Source of the DNA: an uncultured Clostridia bacterium
GTDB taxonomy: Bacteria; Bacillota; Clostridia; Christensenellales; UBA1242
Direction: 5' to 3'
DNA: 10,250 bases
NCBI GenBank assembly: GCA_944372715.1
Contig: CALVZZ010000044.1
Span: 1 to 10,250, forward strand
The notes beneath the pieces are model-generated. The model saw nothing but the letters and a program-made list of their open reading frames with translations. It had not been told where the DNA came from and made no database searches. The position numbers were made by a program, and so were the translations under genes. Shown here piece after piece: positions 5,781-10,250 of the stretch (within the stretch, counting starts at the first letter, position 1; every line of letters starts with the position of its first letter).

Positions 5781-7133
5781 ATGGAAACGGTTGAAGTTAA
5801 AAGAACAAATAGAGCACTTACCATTGTTACAATAATTTTATCAATTGCAGTTATAACACTGGGTATTTTATATGGAATAAGTGTAAGTTCAAACATTAAA
5901 TATCAAACTTCATTAGAAAATGTTTATCAAAAAAACTTTTATGAACTTGTTGATGAGGTTAACAATGCAGAAACAAAATTAAACAAAATTTTAGCATCTA
6001 ATAGTAATGAGTATAGAGCTAAATTATTAAAAGAAGTTAGTAAAAATGCAAATGAAGCGCAAACAAGATTAAATATGTTGCCATATTCTGTAAATGGTTT
6101 AGCTGATACAATTACTTTTGTTAATAAATTAAGTGGTTATACTGAAACTTTGGCTAAAAATTTAGATGATGGTAAAAATTTAGGTAGTGAAAATATAGCA
6201 ACTCTTGAAAAAGTATATAATTCTGTTGTTGATATAAAAAAATATTTAAACACAATGTCAAAACAAATGTGGGAAGGTTTTAGTATAACAGATTCAAGTT
6301 TAAAAATGGATGGGGATTACAATTATTTAACGAAACAGTTAACAGCAATGAATGGCTCTGATATTGAATATCCTACAATGATTTATGATGGCCCATTTTC
6401 AGATTCACAGATTAATAAAGAAGTAAAGGGATTAAATTTTTCTGATGTAAGTATGGAAGTTGCTAAAAATAATCTTGGGAAAATTTTAACAGATATTCCT
6501 GTTGATGAATTGTCGTTTAGTGGTGAAAGCAATGGGCATTTTCAAACTTATGATTTTTCTTATCAAAATGCAGATGGTAAATATATTTTTGCTCAAATGA
6601 CAAAAAAAGGTGGAAAGCTTTTAACTTTAAGTTCTCCAAATATATATAACAGTAAAAAAATTGAACTCCAAAATGCAGAAAAAATTGCAATAAATTTTTC
6701 AAATAAATGTGGTATTGATGATGTTGTAGTTGTGTGGAGCGATATTATTGGTGATGATGCATATATTAATTTGGCACCTAAAATTAGTGGTGTAATTATC
6801 TATCCAGATTTAATTAAAGTAAAAGTAGATTTAGATAAGGGTGATGTTTTAGGTTATGAGGCTTCATCATATTATATGAATCATACTGATAGAAAAATTT
6901 TACCAGCAAGACTCTCAGAAAGTTCTGCAAGGCAAATGGTAAATTCTTCTTTAAAAGTAAAGGACAGCAAGCTTGCACTTATTCCACTTGAATATGATAG
7001 AGAAGTGCTTTGTTATGAATTTACTTGCACTATGGAAGGTAGCACTTACTATGTTTATATAAATGCAATTAATGGCATTGAAGAAAACATTTTGAAGGTT
7101 GTGAACACTGATAATGGAAGTCTTTTAATGTAA
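5781..7133 (+). CDS. ypeB: germination protein YpeB
   Basis: The 450-residue product is YpeB, which is required with SleB for cortex degradation; each protein stabilises the other in the spore. A basic start is followed by one membrane helix (about 12-34). Next is an all-helical region (about 38-165, NFYELVDEVNNAETKLNKIL and after), then the C-terminal PepSY-type repeats. Those are recognisable from the AEKIAINFSNKCGIDDVVVV block and from KVDLDKGDVLGYEASSYYMN followed by HTDRKILPARLS. The length matches the roughly 450 residues usual for the family. The ATG at 5781 follows a G-rich ribosome site (GGGGG, 5772-5776) directly after the sleB stop, so the two are co-transcribed. I see no clear intrinsic terminator after ypeB before the next promoter at 7167. 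Confidence 0.92.
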   Translation: METVEVKRTNRALTIVTIILSIAVITLGILYGISVSSNIKYQTSLENVYQKNFYELVDEVNNAETKLNKILASNSNEYRAKLLKEVSKNANEAQTRLNMLPYSVNGLADTITFVNKLSGYTETLAKNLDDGKNLGSENIATLEKVYNSVVDIKKYLNTMSKQMWEGFSITDSSLKMDGDYNYLTKQLTAMNGSDIEYPTMIYDGPFSDSQINKEVKGLNFSDVSMEVAKNNLGKILTDIPVDELSFSGESNGHFQTYDFSYQNADGKYIFAQMTKKGGKLLTLSSPNIYNSKKIELQNAEKIAINFSNKCGIDDVVVVWSDIIGDDAYINLAPKISGVIIYPDLIKVKVDLDKGDVLGYEASSYYMNHTDRKILPARLSESSARQMVNSSLKVKDSKLALIPLEYDREVLCYEFTCTMEGSTYYVYINAINGIEENILKVVNTDNGSLLM

Positions 7134-7146
7134 TCAAGTAAAAAAT

Positions 7147-7170
7147 TCGACTTTTTAGTAAAAAAGTTGA
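7147..7170. repeat. inverted repeat overlapping the -35 of the Rho-like gene
   Basis: TCGACTTTTT (7147-7156) and AAAAAGTTGA (7161-7170) form an inverted repeat with one G:T pair and a four-base centre (AGTA). The right arm contains four bases of the TTGACA box. It is not followed by a T-run, so it is a poor terminator. It may be an operator or a hairpin at the 3' end of the ypeB message. Confidence 0.5.
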
Positions 7171-7195
7171 CAATTATAGAAATCGTTTATATAAT
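7167..7195 (+). promoter_or_regulatory. perfect consensus sigma-A promoter for the Rho-like gene
   Basis: TTGACA (7167-7172), 17 bases, TATAAT (7190-7195). All twelve positions and the spacing are ideal. The predicted transcript start (about 7202-7205) is only 5-8 bases before the ATG at 7210, and no ribosome site lies between. Confidence 0.8.
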
Positions 7196-7209
7196 AACTT
7201 GTACAGTTT

Positions 7210-8286
7210 ATGGAAGAAGCAACAAGAAAAACAATAGAAATGATGGGAATATATGAGTTAAGAACACTTGCAAGAAATGTAGGTGTTTCTTCTCCTACAA
7301 CTTTAAAAAGGCAACAACTTTTAGATGCTATCACAGAAATTATGGATGGGGTTAAAGATGCTTCTCCAATAAAAAAAGTAGGCAGACCACCAAAGAAAAC
7401 TCAGTTAGATACATCAGTTATGGATGTTTTTGTTCCACAAGATTTTATTGATTATGCCAAAGAAGAAAAAGAAAGGGTTTATGCTGATGAAAGTTTGATG
7501 TTTAGGCAGGAGCTTGATCTTTCTAGATTCGATGGGAAAATTAGAGTTGAAAGACAAGGCTTTTTAAGAAAAACTAAAAGTGGAGCATACTTTTTTAAAG
7601 ACGGCGAAAATTTGGTTTTTGTTCCATCAAATTTAGTTGCCGAAATGAAACTTATCGAGGGAGATTTTTTACAAGGTGGAGCATGGCAAATACAGGATAA
7701 GCCCTTTGATGTTTTTTATATTTTGGAAAAATTAAACTATGAAAAGTTTGAATTAAACAAGAGAGAACTTACTGCTTTTTTGAATATAAAAGCATCATCA
7801 AATGCCATAGAAGGAATTAGAAAATTTATTAAAATTGATGACTTATCAAGATATATAGCTGAAACACATTCAATTTTGAAAAATTATTCTGAAAATGGAT
7901 ACATTATAAATCTTTTAGCTGTGGGCTTGGTTCCCGAATTGATTTTAAAGATAAAATCTTCTTTTGACGATATTGAACATAAAGATTTTATCAGCTTTTA
8001 TGAAGACGGGCCTAAGGAATCTTTTGAAATATCGTTGGATGCAATCAATAATTCGATTTCTTTAGCACGATCTGGTAAAAAAGTTCTTATGTTTGTTTTT
8101 GATGTTTCTACTTTAATTTCAGAGTTAAAAGTATATTTTGAAGAAAGTGGAATTAATCAGAATTCTAATTATAACACTCTTTTAATTATGAGAAAACTTT
8201 TTAGTGTAAACAGAAGTTTAGTTGGTGGTGGGTGCGTTTCTTTGGTCTGTGGAACAAGCGAAAATATTGATATAAACTATATGTAA
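7210..8286 (+). CDS. Rho-like RNA-binding protein without a P-loop
   Basis: The 358-residue protein is built like transcription terminator Rho but is altered. Residues 11-46 (MGIYELRTLARNVG, then LKRQQLLDAI) are the Rho N-terminal helix bundle. Residues 55-63 (KKVGRPPKK) resemble an AT-hook. Residues about 108-175 form the Rho cold-shock RNA-binding domain (GFLRKTKSGAY, VFVPSNLVAEMKLIEGD). After a Rho-like linker (LEKLNYEKFE) the RecA-type core is only partly kept: GKKVLMFVFD matches the Walker B strand, with Asp298, and FSVNRSLVGGGCVSLVCGT matches FGAARNVEEGGSLTIIATA of E. coli Rho as I recall it. The APPKAGKT P-loop is missing, DERPEEV reads VGLVPEL, and the protein ends before the arginine-finger region. 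ATP-driven translocation is therefore not expected. The frame is intact. The start at 7210 has no ribosome site and would be almost leaderless. Met11 or Met12 are alternatives, also without a site. Its role is unknown; RNA or AT-rich DNA binding is an inference. Confidence 0.75.
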   Translation: MEEATRKTIEMMGIYELRTLARNVGVSSPTTLKRQQLLDAITEIMDGVKDASPIKKVGRPPKKTQLDTSVMDVFVPQDFIDYAKEEKERVYADESLMFRQELDLSRFDGKIRVERQGFLRKTKSGAYFFKDGENLVFVPSNLVAEMKLIEGDFLQGGAWQIQDKPFDVFYILEKLNYEKFELNKRELTAFLNIKASSNAIEGIRKFIKIDDLSRYIAETHSILKNYSENGYIINLLAVGLVPELILKIKSSFDDIEHKDFISFYEDGPKESFEISLDAINNSISLARSGKKVLMFVFDVSTLISELKVYFEESGINQNSNYNTLLIMRKLFSVNRSLVGGGCVSLVCGTSENIDINYM

Positions 8287-8316
8287 AAACAAGCTTTTTT
8301 AAAGCTTGTTTTTTTT
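8286..8316 (+). terminator. intrinsic terminator after the Rho-like gene
   Basis: AACAAGCTTT (8288-8297) pairs perfectly with AAAGCTTGTT (8301-8310) around three Ts. The T-run continues to 8316. This is a strong terminator that separates the gene from the surface-protein gene. Confidence 0.85.
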
Positions 8317-8335
8317 GTAAAATTGAGCAAAATAA

Positions 8336-8364
8336 TTGATATTTATGTCGTAATAATGTATACT
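8336..8364 (+). promoter_or_regulatory. sigma-A-type promoter for the surface-protein gene
   Basis: TTGATA (8336-8341), 17 bases, TATACT (8359-8364); each box matches five of six. The transcript would start near 8371. An interrupted palindrome, TTGTA-N6-TACAA (8369-8384), covers the predicted start and could be an operator, though it may be chance. The ribosome site AAGGAG lies at 8389-8394. Confidence 0.6.
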
Positions 8365-8401
8365 AAATTTGTAATATTATACAAAGCAAAAGGAGTTTTG
8401 T

Positions 8402-10250
8402 ATGCAAAAGAATAAAATCTCTTATATCAATATTTTCAAAGCTGGTGTTTTGGCATTTTTTGTGCTGACAGCATTGCTTGGAATTTTTATAAGTAATGTA
8501 AAAACGGCTTATGCTGAAAATGTAGAATCGTCAGAAGTAAGCGATTTGTTAGTGGATGATTTAAGCGATGTGGAATATACACCACTAGCTGTTGCAACAA
8601 GTTTTGCTGGGGGTGACGGAACTACAACAAGTCCATATCAAATCAACTCAGCTGAGCAACTTGCTTTGCTTGCAAAAAATGTTAATGATGGAAACACTTA
8701 TGGGGACAAATATTTTATACTAACATCAAACATTGATTTGTCTGGAAAAATTTGGGTGCCAATTGGTGCAGCCACTACAAGTTTTATGGGAAGTTTTGAT
8801 GGAAATGGGTATTCTATTACAAATTTGTATACAGATTATAGAATTGTAACGGGAGCAAAGTATTTTGGACTTTTTGGAGAAATATATGATGCAGAAATAT
8901 TTAACCTTCAAGTTAAGGGAGCTACTATAATAGGAAAAGGACAATCTGGTATAGTAGCAGGGCAATCATACTACGATTCCCAAATTTCACATTGTTATGT
9001 AGATGGAATTATTAGCAGTGATTCATATGCTGGAGGGGTGGTTGGTATGTCCGACTGGGCAACAGAAATATATATTTGTTTTTCTAATGTAAAAATTCTA
9101 TCTGGAACAAATATTGGGTTAGTTAGTGGCTATGGCGCTGTTATTTCTGATTGTTATGCTGAAAGTGAAAGTATTATTGCAATATCTCCTGCTAACCGCG
9201 GCACTAATTGTATAAGAAAAATTGGAAATGTATACTACGATACAGACGATGCAGAAAAAACAATTGAAGAGTTGAAGGCGTTAAACAACATAACTGATGA
9301 TAATGGTTATAAAGTATGGTATGTTGACGATACTGGTGTTTATTTAAGAGGTGTTGGCAATGTTTTTGTTGATGGACAAACATATTCAGCAAAAACTGAA
9401 ATAATTGAGTTAAATACATTTTATAGAGAATACAGTGATTTAGAGGTTTATACCCCATCAACTGAATTAGGAAACTTGAATGGTGAAGATTCTTTTGCAG
9501 GGATAAAATACAACCTTAGAGAAAGCTTAAGCACATTAACTTTAAACTATACCAATTCAAATTCAACATTAGTTGGTTACGTAGTGTTTAATAATAACTA
9601 TGTCAATTCACCAAAAGTGGTCAACTCGAAATTAAACAATGAGCAAAACAAGTCTGTGTCAGAAAGTTTAACAACAGAAGTATTAACTGGTACGAGTGAT
9701 TTTACTTCAAATTCAAGACAAGGGTATTTTGATATAAAAGGTGTTTTTGATTATAGGTTGCAAGAAGTCGTTCTAGATGCCTATTTGGTGGGACCTAACC
9801 CTAGTGATACAACATTTGAATCACTGATAACAAATATTAATTATACAAGTGGTGGATCAACTTCAACCAATCTTGACGAAGAAAATGGAAGCATTAGTGC
9901 TTCAACTGATAGAATTTATAATTATAGAAAATGTATAATAGAAAATGGTGAAAATGGTACATATTACAAAAGCAAAAAAATAAAAATATATTTGAGATAT
10001 TATGATACGTTAAAAAACATTATAGTAAAAGATTCACAACTTGTTTACTTGGCTGAATATGAAATGAATTTAAAAGGTGATGGTTTTAATCTATCATATT
10101 CTGACAATACGTTAACTTTTGGAAGTGATAATATAACAGTTGGGATTTATAATGTAAAGTTTTCATTATATTTCACAAATTCAACAAAAGTAAATTTTCA
10201 AAGTGGTCAAAAACCAACAATAACTGTAACTACATCTGAAAATACATATT
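8402..10250 (+). CDS. large secreted GLUG-type surface protein, N-terminal part (3' end outside window)
   Basis: From the ATG at 8402, preceded by AAGGAG, the frame stays open for 616 codons to the window end with no stop. Residues 1-38 are a signal peptide with a long hydrophobic core and a TAYA cleavage site before Glu39. Residues 70-139 are the lead-in typical of GLUG proteins: GDGTTTSPYQINSAEQLALL, then KYFILTSNIDLSG, IWVPIG and GSFDGNGYSI. Degenerate GLUG-like repeats follow to about residue 265, with motifs such as YFGLFGEIYDAEI, AGGVVGMSDWATEIYICFSN and ISDCYAES; these probably form a right-handed beta-helix. From about 310 onward the sequence is Ser/Thr/Asn-rich and beta-like, and I recognise no family there. 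GLUG proteins include the IgA peptidases and many adhesins, but no protease motif is visible in this part. Any wall anchor (LPxTG, SLH or repeats) would lie beyond the window. Confidence 0.85.
   Translation, partial: MQKNKISYINIFKAGVLAFFVLTALLGIFISNVKTAYAENVESSEVSDLLVDDLSDVEYTPLAVATSFAGGDGTTTSPYQINSAEQLALLAKNVNDGNTYGDKYFILTSNIDLSGKIWVPIGAATTSFMGSFDGNGYSITNLYTDYRIVTGAKYFGLFGEIYDAEIFNLQVKGATIIGKGQSGIVAGQSYYDSQISHCYVDGIISSDSYAGGVVGMSDWATEIYICFSNVKILSGTNIGLVSGYGAVISDCYAESESIIAISPANRGTNCIRKIGNVYYDTDDAEKTIEELKALNNITDDNGYKVWYVDDTGVYLRGVGNVFVDGQTYSAKTEIIELNTFYREYSDLEVYTPSTELGNLNGEDSFAGIKYNLRESLSTLTLNYTNSNSTLVGYVVFNNNYVNSPKVVNSKLNNEQNKSVSESLTTEVLTGTSDFTSNSRQGYFDIKGVFDYRLQEVVLDAYLVGPNPSDTTFESLITNINYTSGGSTSTNLDEENGSISASTDRIYNYRKCIIENGENGTYYKSKKIKIYLRYYDTLKNIIVKDSQLVYLAEYEMNLKGDGFNLSYSDNTLTFGSDNITVGIYNVKFSLYFTNSTKVNFQSGQKPTITVTTSENTY

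Noticed and set aside
6517..6702. Minus-strand open frame inside ypeB
   Set aside because: It lies fully antisense to a clear YpeB frame, and its Phe/Leu/His-rich product has no recognisable motif.
7147..7170. Intrinsic terminator of the sleB-ypeB operon
   Set aside because: The hairpin is not followed by a T-run and has only two G:C pairs, so it does not meet the usual form. It is kept as an inverted repeat of unknown role.
7210..8286. Functional transcription terminator Rho, or a rho pseudogene
   Set aside because: The P-loop and arginine-finger region are missing, so normal Rho activity is not expected. The frame is uninterrupted and has a strong promoter and terminator, so decay is not supported either.
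8726..9461. Two minus-strand open frames inside the surface-protein gene
   Set aside because: The plus strand has one continuous frame with a signal peptide and GLUG motifs. The minus-strand products are Cys/Ser/Ile- or His/Gln-rich shadows without ribosome sites.

Overview
The window is a very AT-rich stretch of chromosome from a spore-forming, low-GC Gram-positive bacterium, most likely an anaerobic Clostridia-type lineage. The base composition, the strong AGGAGG-like ribosome sites, the short hairpin-plus-T-run terminators and above all the genes point this way: a Veg homologue, a SPOCS/LysM spore-coat morphogenetic protein (SipL-like), SpoIIR, and the SleB-YpeB germination pair. I see no phage, insertion sequence, CRISPR array, tRNA or rRNA. 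No gap between genes exceeds about 215 bases.

Layout. 1-357 is the C-terminal end of an alpha/beta hydrolase. It is followed by a terminator whose 3' arm also supplies the -35 box for the next gene. 452-1783 encodes a secreted lipoprotein with repeated aromatic beta-strand motifs. 1999-2538 encodes a small protein with two tandem zinc-ribbon modules and a very acidic tail. 2562-2798 (minus) is veg; 2918-4438 (plus) is the SipL-like protein. These two diverge from a 119-base region where a sigma-A-like promoter for veg and a sigma-E-like promoter for the coat gene overlap on opposite strands. 4482-5003 (minus) is spoIIR. It converges with the coat gene on a shared bidirectional terminator and diverges from sleB (5112-5771), which is followed nine bases later by ypeB (5781-7133). 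7210-8286 encodes an unusual Rho-like protein behind a perfect consensus promoter with almost no 5' leader. 8402 to the window end is the first part of a large secreted GLUG-type surface protein that has no stop in the window.

How the genes fit together. Between 2562 and 7133 the genes cover successive stages of the spore programme: SpoIIR signals sigma-E activation from the forespore, the SipL-like protein would help anchor the coat from the mother cell under sigma-E, and SleB/YpeB are made in the forespore for cortex breakdown at germination. The candidate promoters agree with those compartments, best for sigma-E and only weakly for sigma-F and sigma-G.

The most unusual item is the Rho-like protein. 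It keeps the Rho N-terminal helix bundle, the RNA-binding cold-shock domain and recognisable parts of the RecA-like core. It lacks the P-loop, the catalytic glutamate motif and the C-terminal part that carries the arginine finger, and it has an AT-hook-like insert. It looks like a Rho-derived nucleic-acid-binding protein without helicase activity. The second unusual item is the duplicated zinc ribbon with a hyperacidic tail.
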